NCBI RefSeq assembly: GCF_001598215.1
Contig: NZ_BCXJ01000001.1
Span: forward strand, 496,001-560,000
Source of the DNA: Shouchella clausii
GTDB lineage: Bacteria; Bacillota; Bacilli; Bacillales; Bacillaceae_D
Direction of reading: 5' to 3'
DNA: 64,000 nucleotides
In this document: positions 44,913 to 54,699 of the stretch, piece by piece
How the letters are laid out: each line of letters opens with the position of its first letter
Position numbering within the stretch: position 1 is the stretch's first letter
The notes under the pieces: generated by a model
The model's input: only the letters and a program-made list of their open reading frames with translations
Databases searched by the model: none
Told to the model about the DNA's origin: nothing
Position numbers and translations under genes: made by a program

Positions 44913-46705
44913 GCGTGATACATATTGAGGCGGAAGATTGGGTAATGACAGCAGCCTTAATAGGTGTAGTCCGTCTATGTGGGGAGGAAGTGATCACTTC
45001 CACTGGTGTCAGTTTGGGAAAGCATCATTTAAAGGAACTTCCTAAAAAATACTTTGATTATTTATTAACCCATTTTAGCATTGTAGACCGTGATGTTGAT
45101 CGTATGCAATGGCATGTTAACCGAGCCAACAAAAAGCCGGAAACAGTGAAGGACTGTGCTAAAGAAATTCGAAAGATGATGGGGGAACAAGCGAAAAAAG
45201 TCGAAAAGTATTTTGCTGATACAGATGAAGCCGTCCAATTAAAAACATTATTGGACAAGCTTAAAGCAGTTAAGGCAAAGGATGATGATTCAGTCATAGC
45301 TGAAGCGGTCAACGAATACAAACAGATTATGTCAACCGCTTTTATCAATGAAAAGCTAACATTAAATTATGTTAAAGCAGTTATCCTTGGCCCACTTTAT
45401 GGCATGCCTAGTTTTTTAAACGTTTCGTTTAGTGCAGATACAAGAGAAGCCTATGAACAACAATTTTATAAAGACTTTGTCTATGCCGCAGAGTTGGATT
45501 TTGAATTTTATGAGCAGGTGAAAGACGGCTATCAGTTAGAGACTCTTCTTCCATTTTTAAAAGAGAGGGAAGAATACAAGCCATTTAAGGATTGGCTTAA
45601 AAAACTGAAAAAGGCATCTTCGCCTGAATTGCTTCATGCATTTTTTACAGAAGAGCAACTGCCTTGTTCGTTTGTCCCAGGGCTCGTTGCCACACAGTCC
45701 TTTGAAGAAATGGTGTTTTCGCCACTTGCGTTATCGAAAGAGAAAGCGGCTAATTTTAACTGGGAATTTAACAGGAACACGCCTGTGCCAATTAGTGGAT
45801 TAGCGCGGTTACTTCTATTTTTAGTACCGATTGGCTTAGCAACCTATACACGAAAAGTCGGATCAACGACTTCAAGTGAGACGTTACGCTTTTCAGGCTT
45901 GATTCTTTCGCAACAATTGTTTCCAGAAATTGTGAAGCAGAATGAACAATTATTCGCGGAACGGCAATTAAAGGGCACCACATTTGGAGAGGCGATTTTG
46001 ACTGTGCTAGGAGATGCCTCCGTTAAAGCTGAAAAGAAGGCCCAATCGTACATGTACGTCGAATTTTTCTCTAACTATCAAGCAAAAAAGACGCTTCTTG
46101 ACTACTACCATATGCCAAGCTACCTAGTAGATTACTTAAATAACCACGGACGTTCGCTGTTTCAATTTAAACACGCTGAATTACGTGATCGCTTTGTACG
46201 AATGTCAATGAAAGGAATCGATACAAAGCAAGTGGTTTTTGACTACATTCGTGTAGCGATAAAAGAGCCTTTTCATGCCGTTGGGGCATTCTCAGCAGTA
46301 AAGGAAAGAAAGCGGTTAAATCAAGCGAAAAAGGGAGTGAGCGATTTGACAAACCAGGATAAGAGAATTTCATTTATCTTTATGAAGGGCGCAGAGTTAA
46401 GGAGCAAGTATGTAAGGCCATCAACAAGTACAGAAGAAACGGGCATTTATCAAGCGAGCGGCCAAAAGAAATTGGAAGGCATCGCCTACAGGCTTTTAAA
46501 TTCAGTCAAAGCGGGAAACCGGCATGCGTTTATGGATACTGTATTCCGAATGTATATGGGAACCGGTTTATCGATTCCAACGATTTTCACTGACATTAAC
46601 AAGGAACAAGGATTGGATTTTGAAACAATTGCCAGTGCATTTATAACAGGCTTGTTAGCAGAAGATCGTTCCAACAATAAAGAGGAGGTAAAAGCAAATG
46701 GGTAA
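44909..46705 (+). CDS. cas8: Cas8, large subunit of the type I-B Cascade (Cst1-like)
   Basis: 598 residues between cas6 and cas7, the position of Cas8 in I-B (Tneap) operons. The start ATGA overlaps cas6 and the end overlaps cas7 by 8 nt. I see no CxxC zinc pairs that mark many Cst1 proteins, so this is a divergent member or a Cas8b variant. It should recognise the PAM and recruit Cas3. Call rests mainly on operon position, length and its MSVIHIEAEDWVMTAALIG start. Confidence 0.72.
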   Translation: MSVIHIEAEDWVMTAALIGVVRLCGEEVITSTGVSLGKHHLKELPKKYFDYLLTHFSIVDRDVDRMQWHVNRANKKPETVKDCAKEIRKMMGEQAKKVEKYFADTDEAVQLKTLLDKLKAVKAKDDDSVIAEAVNEYKQIMSTAFINEKLTLNYVKAVILGPLYGMPSFLNVSFSADTREAYEQQFYKDFVYAAELDFEFYEQVKDGYQLETLLPFLKEREEYKPFKDWLKKLKKASSPELLHAFFTEEQLPCSFVPGLVATQSFEEMVFSPLALSKEKAANFNWEFNRNTPVPISGLARLLLFLVPIGLATYTRKVGSTTSSETLRFSGLILSQQLFPEIVKQNEQLFAERQLKGTTFGEAILTVLGDASVKAEKKAQSYMYVEFFSNYQAKKTLLDYYHMPSYLVDYLNNHGRSLFQFKHAELRDRFVRMSMKGIDTKQVVFDYIRVAIKEPFHAVGAFSAVKERKRLNQAKKGVSDLTNQDKRISFIFMKGAELRSKYVRPSTSTEETGIYQASGQKKLEGIAYRLLNSVKAGNRHAFMDTVFRMYMGTGLSIPTIFTDINKEQGLDFETIASAFITGLLAEDRSNNKEEVKANG

Positions 46706-47591
46706 AGCACTTTCATTTACAGTTGTTTTTAAAGCAAATTCGTTGAACTACGGGGAAGGCGTTGGCAATGTGTCTGAATTGAAAAAAATTCATCGTGGAA
46801 ATGGCGATGTTCATACATTTGCGTCTCGGCAAAGTTTACGTTATGACATTGTCCGGCTTGGCAACGAGTTGTTTGAGTGGAATCTGGACACCGTTGATAA
46901 AACAAAGGGTACGCTTCAATTTAAAGATAAAGCAACGATTGCGGACTCAGTGGAAATGGACTTATTTGGCTATTTAAAAACAGGAAAAAAATCAATCAAA
47001 CGTCCAGCAGTCGTGCGTCTTTCCCATGCTGTTTCGCTTGAACCATACCGCCACGACATGGAGTTTTTAACGAATATGGGGCTGGCCGAACGAATTGGTG
47101 AAACTGCCAACTTAGCAAACATTGAACAGCATGAAAGTTTGTATGCGTATACAATTACGATCGATTTAGCTAGAGTCGGAAATGATCAGGGGGAAGAACT
47201 AGCATCCGAAACAAAATGTGACCGTGTCCAACAATTCTTGGATGTTGTGAAATTATTAAATCGCCATATTCGCGGACGGCAAGAAACATTGTCTCCTTTG
47301 TTTGCCATTGGTGGGCTTTATCCCGTTGCGAATCCATTCTTTTTGGGCCGTGTTCAACTAAGACCTGATTCGCGGACGTGGGACTTGAATTTAGACAGTA
47401 TTGCGGATGTGATGGATACAACAGTTGGCAGTGACCGAATTGGCGATTATACACGAATTGGATTTGTAACAGGTCAATTTGGAAATGAGAGTCAATTTGA
47501 GCAAGCAGCTGAGGGCAAAGCGGGAACAGTAGAAGCATTCTTTAAGGGTTTAAAAGAGGAAGTGGCACAGTATTACGGAGTGACAAGTTAA
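46698..47591 (+). CDS. cas7: Cas7, Cascade backbone subunit (Cst2/DevR family)
   Basis: 297 residues. The N-terminal segment ALSFTVVFKANSLNYGEGVGN and LRYDIVRLG, VVRLSHAVSLEPY and RQETLSPLFAIGGLYP match Cst2/DevR Cas7 proteins. It lines the crRNA. AGAGGAGG precedes the ATG inside the cas8 end, and the last base overlaps the cas5 start. Confidence 0.88.
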   Translation: MGKALSFTVVFKANSLNYGEGVGNVSELKKIHRGNGDVHTFASRQSLRYDIVRLGNELFEWNLDTVDKTKGTLQFKDKATIADSVEMDLFGYLKTGKKSIKRPAVVRLSHAVSLEPYRHDMEFLTNMGLAERIGETANLANIEQHESLYAYTITIDLARVGNDQGEELASETKCDRVQQFLDVVKLLNRHIRGRQETLSPLFAIGGLYPVANPFFLGRVQLRPDSRTWDLNLDSIADVMDTTVGSDRIGDYTRIGFVTGQFGNESQFEQAAEGKAGTVEAFFKGLKEEVAQYYGVTS

Positions 47592-48283
47592 TGAAAGTTC
47601 TTCGTTTAAAGCTCTACCAAGAAACGGCTTGTTATAAGAAACCGTTTGCTTTTAAAGTTTCAGAAACGTATCCCTTGCCACCTTATTCCACTGTAAAAGG
47701 AATGCTTCATGCGGCATTAAAGGCCACTTCTCTGATTCCCATGCGTTACAGTATCCAAGGAAAGTACGATACGCTTATAACTGATTACCAAACGCATTAT
47801 TTCTTCAAAAACAGCAAGACGGAGGAATTTGTGTTGACGACAGCCGGGCTAGGAATTGAACGGGAATTTAAGGATTTGACTTCAATGCCGATTTACATGC
47901 ATTTGCTCTACGATGTAGAACTGCTGATTCATGTAAGCGCGGAGGAAGAGGTTCTTTATCAATTAAAAGAGGCCATTTTATCGTCAGACAGCCATCTGAG
48001 CCTCGGACGTTGGGAAGATCTTGTCCGCGTTGATGAGTGTGAGGTGGTGGAGGCTAAACAAGTAGACGACGATGTGACTTTGCAGTCTTACTGTGCTTTT
48101 GTTCCAGAAAATTGGTTGGATGAAGGTGACTACATACCATATAAGCTAAATTCTACCTATCGGTCCTTAGGCGGAAAAGTGAGGGTATGGGATAAGATTG
48201 CTGTTGGTTACGTTCAACCAGGTTATACGATAGAAGAACCATTTATTGATTCACACGGAGACTGTATATTACTTCATAATTAA
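47591..48283 (+). CDS. cas5: Cas5, crRNA 5'-handle binding subunit
   Basis: 230 residues. N-terminal KVLRLKLYQETACYKKPFAFK and the KVSETYPLPPYSTVKGMLHAAL segment are the conserved Cas5 RAMP core. It caps the crRNA 5' tag in Cascade. The start overlaps the cas7 stop by 1 nt. An intrinsic terminator lies just behind it. Confidence 0.88.
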   Translation: MKVLRLKLYQETACYKKPFAFKVSETYPLPPYSTVKGMLHAALKATSLIPMRYSIQGKYDTLITDYQTHYFFKNSKTEEFVLTTAGLGIEREFKDLTSMPIYMHLLYDVELLIHVSAEEEVLYQLKEAILSSDSHLSLGRWEDLVRVDECEVVEAKQVDDDVTLQSYCAFVPENWLDEGDYIPYKLNSTYRSLGGKVRVWDKIAVGYVQPGYTIEEPFIDSHGDCILLHN

Positions 48284-48289
48284 ATGAAT

Positions 48290-48320
48290 AAAGAAGTCAG
48301 TACAGCTGGCTTCTTTTTTG
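48290..48320 (+). terminator. Intrinsic terminator between cas5 and cas3
   Basis: GAAGTCAG (48293-48300) pairs with CTGGCTTC (48306-48313), one G-T pair, followed by T6 (48314-48319). The stem and T-run are textbook. It would let only part of the transcripts reach cas3, cas4, cas1 and cas2. Confidence 0.72.
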
Positions 48321-48342
48321 CTAACTAGGAGGCAGTTTTTTT

Positions 48343-50565
48343 ATGGACTTTTTTGCAAAATCTGACCCTGTAGAAACCATTCGCGAGCATACAGAAGAGC
48401 TATTTATACGTTATGAACAATTGAAAGTGAAGTATGGGGATCGCCTACCTTTAACAGAGCGGGATTGGTACTTGTTAAAAGTCATGGTGCTTTATCATGA
48501 TGTTGGAAAAGCAGATACATTTTTTCAGAATAAAATAAGAAACGCTTTAGGGAAGCCGTTGCTTCAAGCGGCCTCTTCGTTTGACGTGCAGCACAACTAT
48601 TTATCTATCCTTGCTGTCCCCGTAAAGCAACTAGGTCTAGATAAAGAAGAGGAAAAACTTGTTATGCAGGCAATTGCTTATCACCATGAACGGGATCGCC
48701 CTGTTAACGTGTTAGAAGCGGTCGCTAACTATCGCGAAAATATTTTACCGATTCGTGACGAGTTGAGTACACATATGGGGATTGAAATTGAAGGGAAAAT
48801 GAAACAAAAGCGGTTTGATCGCATAAGCACATCCCAACGGTTTACCCCTAGTCACGGTCCAATTTTTTATCGATATGTACTATTAAAAGGATTATTGCAC
48901 CGACTAGACCACGCCGCCTCAGCTCATGTCCCAATTGAATTAAGTCATGACTTGGCTGTTGGCGATTACGTCAACCGTTTTATGGAGCGAGAGTTTAATG
49001 GCGCGAAAAAGGAGCTGCAGCAGTTTACAGAGACCCATCAAGACAAGCATGTTGTTGTTGTGGCCCAGACTGGGATGGGAAAAACAGAAGCGGGATTGCT
49101 TTGGCTCGGAAAGGAAAAAGGGTTTTTTACGTTGCCTCTTCGCGTTAGTTTAAATGCGATGTACGATCGGATTGTTAACCCAGATAAAATTGGGTTCTCT
49201 CAAATAACAGATGACCATGGAGAGACTGCAACCGGTCTTCTGCATTCTACTAGCTTGGACTATTTGTTGGATACGATAGAGGGTGACGATTCCACGCTAG
49301 AAAAAGTCCATGCGCAATCAAAAGAATTTGCCAATAAATTGGTCGTTTCTACCATTGACCAAGTATTAAAATTTCCTTTCTTTTATCTCGGTTTTGAAAA
49401 AGAATATGCGACGATGGCTTCTTCCAAACTAATTATTGATGAATTGCAAGCGTATAACCCAAAGATTGCCGCACTGCTTGTACGCGCTATGGCCATGATC
49501 GATGAAATTGGCGGTTCCTTTTTAATCATGACAGCAACACTCCCTGACTTTTATTATAAAGCGCTCCAGCGGGAATTAAAGCAGCCCAACAAGCCTTTGC
49601 GTTATGGAGAATTTATAGATGACCGGGTTAAACGGCATAACGTTTCGATTCGGGAAAAGTCGATACTCGATTGTGCGCAAGAAGCGGCTGAAGCAGGGAA
49701 GAAGAAAAAAGTCTTAATGATTTGCAATACGGTTGATCAGGCAAGAACATTGTACCAAGAAGTTGTAAACCATCACCCTGATACACACTTGCTTCATTCT
49801 CGGTTTATCCAAAAGGACCGAAAGCGTTTAGAAGCAGAAATTCTCGCATTTGCTGAGAGTGAGGGTACTGGCATTTGGGTGACAACTCAGCTTGTGGAAG
49901 CAAGCCTTGACATTGATTTTGACGTACTCTATAGCGAAATGGCTTCTCTTGATAGCCTGTTTCAACGCTTAGGTCGCTGCAATCGCAAAGGGATAAAACC
50001 AATAGATATGACAAATGTCTATATCTTGATTAACGACGTGAGTGGTGTCGGCTCCGTTTATGATCAAGACATTTATCAGCGCAGTTTGGACTTGCTAAGT
50101 GAGCAGAGTGGTGTACTGTTAGAAACAAAAAAGCATGAGTTGATTCAACGTTTGTATGATGAAGAAGCTTTAGTGGGCACTGCCTTTAAAGCAGAGTTTG
50201 ATGAAACATTGAGACAACTGAAATCTCGACCTCTTTATGAAATTGGCAAACAAAAAGCACAATCTTTGTTACGAGACTTTCAACAAAACCAGGTGGTTCC
50301 AGCCATGTTCTTAGAATTGGATGAGGTCCAGCAGGCGATCAACGATTGGGAAAATGCCAACAATCGATTTGAGCGGAAGGAGGACATCAAACGAGCAAAA
50401 CGAAAGGCTCGACGTACGATTGAACAATACTCCGTAAGCATAAATAAGTTCAAAAATCTAAGCATAAGTGACTTCTATGGGATAAAAGGATTGTATATAG
50501 CCGAATGCCGGTACGATACAAAATTGGGATTATTAACGGAAGAAGCAGATGGTTTCTTTTCGTAG
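48343..50565 (+). CDS. cas3: Cas3 HD nuclease-helicase
   Basis: 740 residues. N-terminal HD nuclease: VLYHDVGKADTFFQ, HNYLSIL and IAYHHERD. Helicase: Walker A VVAQTGMGKTEAG near residue 243, motif II IIDELQAYNPK, motif III LIMTATLPD and motif VI QRLGRCNRKG. ATP-driven strand unwinding and degradation of target DNA. CTAGGAGGC is about 9 nt before the ATG. Fused HD and helicase is normal for I-B. Confidence 0.93.
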   Translation: MDFFAKSDPVETIREHTEELFIRYEQLKVKYGDRLPLTERDWYLLKVMVLYHDVGKADTFFQNKIRNALGKPLLQAASSFDVQHNYLSILAVPVKQLGLDKEEEKLVMQAIAYHHERDRPVNVLEAVANYRENILPIRDELSTHMGIEIEGKMKQKRFDRISTSQRFTPSHGPIFYRYVLLKGLLHRLDHAASAHVPIELSHDLAVGDYVNRFMEREFNGAKKELQQFTETHQDKHVVVVAQTGMGKTEAGLLWLGKEKGFFTLPLRVSLNAMYDRIVNPDKIGFSQITDDHGETATGLLHSTSLDYLLDTIEGDDSTLEKVHAQSKEFANKLVVSTIDQVLKFPFFYLGFEKEYATMASSKLIIDELQAYNPKIAALLVRAMAMIDEIGGSFLIMTATLPDFYYKALQRELKQPNKPLRYGEFIDDRVKRHNVSIREKSILDCAQEAAEAGKKKKVLMICNTVDQARTLYQEVVNHHPDTHLLHSRFIQKDRKRLEAEILAFAESEGTGIWVTTQLVEASLDIDFDVLYSEMASLDSLFQRLGRCNRKGIKPIDMTNVYILINDVSGVGSVYDQDIYQRSLDLLSEQSGVLLETKKHELIQRLYDEEALVGTAFKAEFDETLRQLKSRPLYEIGKQKAQSLLRDFQQNQVVPAMFLELDEVQQAINDWENANNRFERKEDIKRAKRKARRTIEQYSVSINKFKNLSISDFYGIKGLYIAECRYDTKLGLLTEEADGFFS

Positions 50566-50583
50566 AAAAGGAAAGGGAGCACT

Positions 50584-51102
50584 ATGCAGGAGAAAACGAT
50601 TGGAGGGGTGGACATACACTATCTCTCGCTGTGCAAAAGGAAACTGTGGCTGTTTAAACATGGCATTTCCATGGAAAATGAGTCTGATCGAGTCGCAGAA
50701 GGGAAGGTGCTTCACGAAACAGCTTATCCAAGGGTCGAAACAAGGGAAATTCTCATAGACAACGCATTTAAAATTGACGCCATCGACGGTGAATATGTCC
50801 GGGAAGTAAAACTGTCAAGCCGAATGAAAGACTCGGATAAAATGCAAATGCTGTTTTACCTTTACCAGCTTGATCAAAAAGGGGTAAAGAAAAAAGGACT
50901 AATTAGCTATACAAAGGAAAAGCGAACGCTTGAAATGGTGCTTGGGGAAAAGGAAAAACAACAAGTCAAACAAGCAATCGCTGAGGCTTATGAGGTAACA
51001 AAACAACCAAAACCGCCAGTCGTGAAAAGGCTTCCTTATTGCAAAAAATGTGCCTATTATTCCTTTTGTTACGCTTTGGAGGTGGATGATGATGATGCGT
51101 GA
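50584..51102 (+). CDS. cas4: Cas4 RecB-like nuclease for spacer acquisition
   Basis: 172 residues. RecB-type motif REVKLSSR with Asp and Gln nearby (DAIDGEYVREVK, DKMQ), an N-terminal Cys (LCKRKLW) and a C-terminal cluster CKKCAYYSFC that hold an iron-sulphur cluster. It trims pre-spacers and checks the PAM. The coding end overlaps the start of cas1 by about 11 nt. Confidence 0.9.
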   Translation: MQEKTIGGVDIHYLSLCKRKLWLFKHGISMENESDRVAEGKVLHETAYPRVETREILIDNAFKIDAIDGEYVREVKLSSRMKDSDKMQMLFYLYQLDQKGVKKKGLISYTKEKRTLEMVLGEKEKQQVKQAIAEAYEVTKQPKPPVVKRLPYCKKCAYYSFCYALEVDDDDA

Positions 51103-52078
51103 CCACTATGTTTTCACAAATGGTCGGCTTCAGCGAAAACAAAATACTATTTACTATGTAGCAGAAGAGGGTGGTCGTAAGCCACTCCCTATTGAAAAAA
51201 TTCGTAACCTCCATATCTTTGGTGAAGTGGATATGAATACAAAACTGTTAAATTACTTAAGCCAGTATGATGTTTGTTTACATATTTACAACTATTACGG
51301 CTTTTATGCAGGGACGTACTATCCACGTACAAAAAATGTCTCCGGTTTTCTTATAGTGAATCAAGCAGAACATTATAACCATAAATACAAACGCTTGTTT
51401 TTAGCCCATCAGTTTATTGCTGGTGGTACTCATCATATGCTGCGGAATCTCCGCAAACGAAAAGAAGAAACGTCAGATATTATCGAAGCAATCATGGGGG
51501 TTCAATCAAGTTTGCAAACCTGCACAGATATTACAATGTTGATGGGAAAAGAAGGGCAAATTCGTAAGCATTATTATGAAGGTTTCCGACAACTAATCAA
51601 ACAAGATTTTGCTTTTGCGAAAAGAACGAAGCAACCTCCCAATGATCCAATTAATGCTCTTCTTTCTTTTGGCAATACTATGATGTACCAAACAGTATTA
51701 TCGGAAATTTATCGTACATCGTTAAACCCAACTGTTAGTTTTCTCCATGAACCATCGACCAAACGTTTCTCATTAAGCTTAGACCTGGCAGAAATTTTTA
51801 AGCCACTGATTGTCGATCCACTCATACTTTCTTTAATTAACAAAAAAATCATTACGAAAAAGCACTTTGACTATTTAGAAGGCAAAGTTTGTTATTTAAA
51901 CGAAGAAGGGAAAAAACGATTTATTCGAGCCTGGGAAGAACGCTTGCAAACAAGCATTATGCATCGAAAATTAAAGAGAAAAACAACGTACCGTTATCTT
52001 ATCCGACTGGAATGCTATAAACTGATCAAACATGTAATTGATGATGAAGTCTACAAGCCATTGAAGGCGTGGTGGTAA
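51092..52078 (+). CDS. cas1: Cas1 integrase
   Basis: 328 residues when started at the third of four tandem ATGs (51086-51095); GGAGGTGG lies 9 nt upstream, so the exact Met is uncertain. Metal-binding residues are Glu in MGKEGQIRKHYYEGF, His in SFLHEPSTKRFS and acidic residues in DLAEIFKP. It integrates pre-spacers at the leader. The stop is 1 nt before cas2. Confidence 0.92.
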   Translation: MMRDHYVFTNGRLQRKQNTIYYVAEEGGRKPLPIEKIRNLHIFGEVDMNTKLLNYLSQYDVCLHIYNYYGFYAGTYYPRTKNVSGFLIVNQAEHYNHKYKRLFLAHQFIAGGTHHMLRNLRKRKEETSDIIEAIMGVQSSLQTCTDITMLMGKEGQIRKHYYEGFRQLIKQDFAFAKRTKQPPNDPINALLSFGNTMMYQTVLSEIYRTSLNPTVSFLHEPSTKRFSLSLDLAEIFKPLIVDPLILSLINKKIITKKHFDYLEGKVCYLNEEGKKRFIRAWEERLQTSIMHRKLKRKTTYRYLIRLECYKLIKHVIDDEVYKPLKAWW

Positions 52079-52079
52079 C

Positions 52080-52343
52080 ATGTTTGTCATTATAACGTAC
52101 GATGTCGGCCAAAAGCGAGTTGGAAAAGTATGCAAAACGCTGCGAAAATATCTGGACTGGACCCAAAACTCCGTATTTGAAGGAGAGATAACGAAAGGAA
52201 CATTAAGTAAATGTATGGCTGAACTCGATACCATTATCAAAAGAGAGTCAGACTCTATCTATTTATATCAGGTTGCCAATCCAAGAAATTTAAAGAAGAT
52301 TATCCATGGCCATGAGAGAAACCCTTCCGACTTGTTTTTATAA
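52080..52343 (+). CDS. cas2: Cas2
   Basis: 87 residues, ferredoxin-like. VIITYDVGQKRVGKVCKTL carries the conserved Asp after the first strand, and WTQNSVFEGEIT follows. It bridges two Cas1 dimers. It ends 29 nt before the leader of array 2, the usual arrangement. Confidence 0.92.
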   Translation: MFVIITYDVGQKRVGKVCKTLRKYLDWTQNSVFEGEITKGTLSKCMAELDTIIKRESDSIYLYQVANPRNLKKIIHGHERNPSDLFL

Positions 52344-52372
52344 ATGATAAAATGAGACGAAACATTCACAGT

Positions 52373-52553
52373 TTGCCGTGAATCGGTTTTGATGTAAAAT
52401 GAGCGAATCGCTTGCCCCTTAAGGGATTCAAGCTATTTTGAAGTGATTCTAAATACACGACTGGCGATCCACTGCAAAATGAAGACATTTGATAGGACAG
52501 GCAATCGTGAAAAAGCCCGTTGTTTTAAGGTTTTTTGTTGGCTAAAATGAAGG
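52373..52553 (+). promoter_or_regulatory. Type I-B leader of array 2
   Basis: About 181 nt immediately behind cas2 and directly before the first repeat. It is an inverted copy of 43729-43910, with the same blocks TTGCCGTGAATCG, CCTTAAGGGATTCA, ATTCTAAATACACGACTGGCGAT and TGCAAAATGAAGACA. The end that touches the repeat is T/A-rich. Confidence 0.75.
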
Positions 52554-54545
52554 GTTTTATATGAACTTAGTGGGTTATAAAGCGGTGAATAGTGTCATAT
52601 ACTCGCTATTATAAAATTCGTTTTATATGAACTTAGTGGGTTATAAAGTAAAAATAGATGGTAAGGAGGGAGAAGGATGGATGCGAGTTTTATATGAACT
52701 TAGTGGGTTATAAAGCTTTATAATTGATTCCATTCGAATTTCTCCTTTTCTGCGTTTTATATGAACTTAGTGGGTTATAAAGATCGGACAAAACAGGCTA
52801 TTCGTTTGGCTAAGGGAGAGTTTTATATGAACTTAGTGGGTTATAAAGAATGCTGACCCATTAGACTTAAAACTATCCGCAACAGTTTTATATGAACTTA
52901 GTGGGTTATAAAGGGTTGATGGGTTTAAGAAGATTTATGGCGGTTTACTTGTTTTATATGAACTTAGTGGGTTATAAAGCATTACACCACGTGGATGTAA
53001 GATTGATATTCTACGGTTTTATATGAACTTAGTGGGTTATAAAGCGTCTAACGTTTTGGCTTTCTTAAACCGTTCCTGGATCGTTTTATATGAACTTAGT
53101 GGGTTATAAAGTAATGCTTTAATCTTTTGGCTGCGCTGCTCAATGACAGTTTTATATGAACTTAGTGGGTTATAAAGCGACTCCAACCAGCGATTCCTTA
53201 ATTGATGACATAAGTTTTATATGAACTTAGTGGGTTATAAAGTATGTAATGAAATCCCTATTACTTTATGCCCTTTCGGTTTTATATGAACTTAGTGGGT
53301 TATAAAGAATTTAACATAGCGCTGCGACTGGACGGAAAATGAGTTTTATATGAACTTAGTGGGTTATAAAGGAGGACTCCCAAGATTTGATTAGATTGAC
53401 TGTCTTAGGTTTTATATGAACTTAGTGGGTTATAAAGTTGGATAGTTCTTCAAACCTCTTTTCAGTAGAGTCTGTTTTATATGAACTTAGTGGGTTATAA
53501 AGTATTCCTGTTGCATTCTTTATCTGGGGGTGGATTCAGTTTTATCTGAACTTAGTGGGTTATAAAGACGCCTGTCACAATCAAACCCACTGGCCCTAAC
53601 AAAAGTTTTATATGAACTTAGTGGGTTATAAAGTGAAAACTGTGATTTTTGCTTGGATGTTCAGCAAAAAGTTTTATATGAACTTAGTGGGTTATAAAGT
53701 TGTATATTGCTCGGTTCCCCGTTTAGCCTGATCGGGTTTTATATGAACTTAGTGGGTTATAAAGGTGTTAAACATAGCTGATGTTTTGTTTAGGACACTT
53801 GTTTTATATGAACTTAGTGGGTTATAAAGTAAAACACATGGCTGAAAGCATACTTAACCTGGATAAGTTTTATATGAACTTAGTGGGTTATAAAGCTGCG
53901 AGTAGCTTTTCGTGCATTCGGTTGTCGTCCCAGTTTTATATGAACTTAGTGGGTTATAAAGCGAATTGATCGCGGAAAGCCTGAAATCACACGATTTGTT
54001 TTATATGAACTTAGTGGGTTATAAAGGTGGGTAGGTGGCTGCAACAGGATTGGCTTTAATCCGTTTTATATGAACTTAGTGGGTTATAAAGACGAATGTG
54101 GTGGCGATCTCTGGATTTAGAAACATTCGTTTTATATGAACTTAGTGGGTTATAAAGGAGGTACGTAATAACAGCTGTTAGCGCAGCTACCGCGTTTTAT
54201 ATGAACTTAGTGGGTTATAAAGGCTTCTACTTCAAGCAATTTTTTAGAGATCGGCAGTGTTTTATATGAACTTAGTGGGTTATAAGGCTATTATTTAGGC
54301 GGAAAAGATTGGGTGTGGCTATAGTTTTATATGAACTTAGTGGGTTATAAAGTCCCTTAGAGCACTATATAAGTCGTCTTTTGCGCTAGCAGTTTTATAT
54401 GAACTTAGTGGGTTATAAATAAATGACATTCATCGTGTTCTGGAATTCGGGAGCGAGTTTTATATGAACTTAATGGGTTATAAAGAAGAAACCAAGCTAA
54501 TCTGAAGTCACTAAGCGGTTTATATGAACCAAGAGGGGTATAGGG
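52554..54545 (+). CRISPR. Type I-B CRISPR array 2, 31 repeats / 30 spacers
   Basis: 29-nt repeats (GTTTTATATGAACTTAGTG..., ending TTATAAAG) with spacers averaging 36 nt, leader on the left, transcribed rightward. The last five repeats are increasingly mutated and the final copy (54517-54545) is barely recognisable. The repeat differs from array 1 at position 8 (A for C), except the copy at 53539-53567, which has the array-1 base. All 30 spacers differ from each other and from array 1 by eye. Confidence 0.95.
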
Positions 54546-54699
54546 GATTAAAATAAAATTAGTAGTATCGAAAGGAGCATACCTGTTAGAAGGGGTTGAA
54601 ACAAAAAGAGCCCCTAGGGAGGATGTGGAGTGTCTGGAGTGTCAACGAGCAAGAATTGGAGTAAATTCGTGCCCTTACAATCATGACGAGCGGGTTAAA

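Noticed and set aside
53781-53969. 62-codon open frame inside array 2
   Set aside because: The repeated FYMNLVGYK motif is the translated repeat, not a protein.
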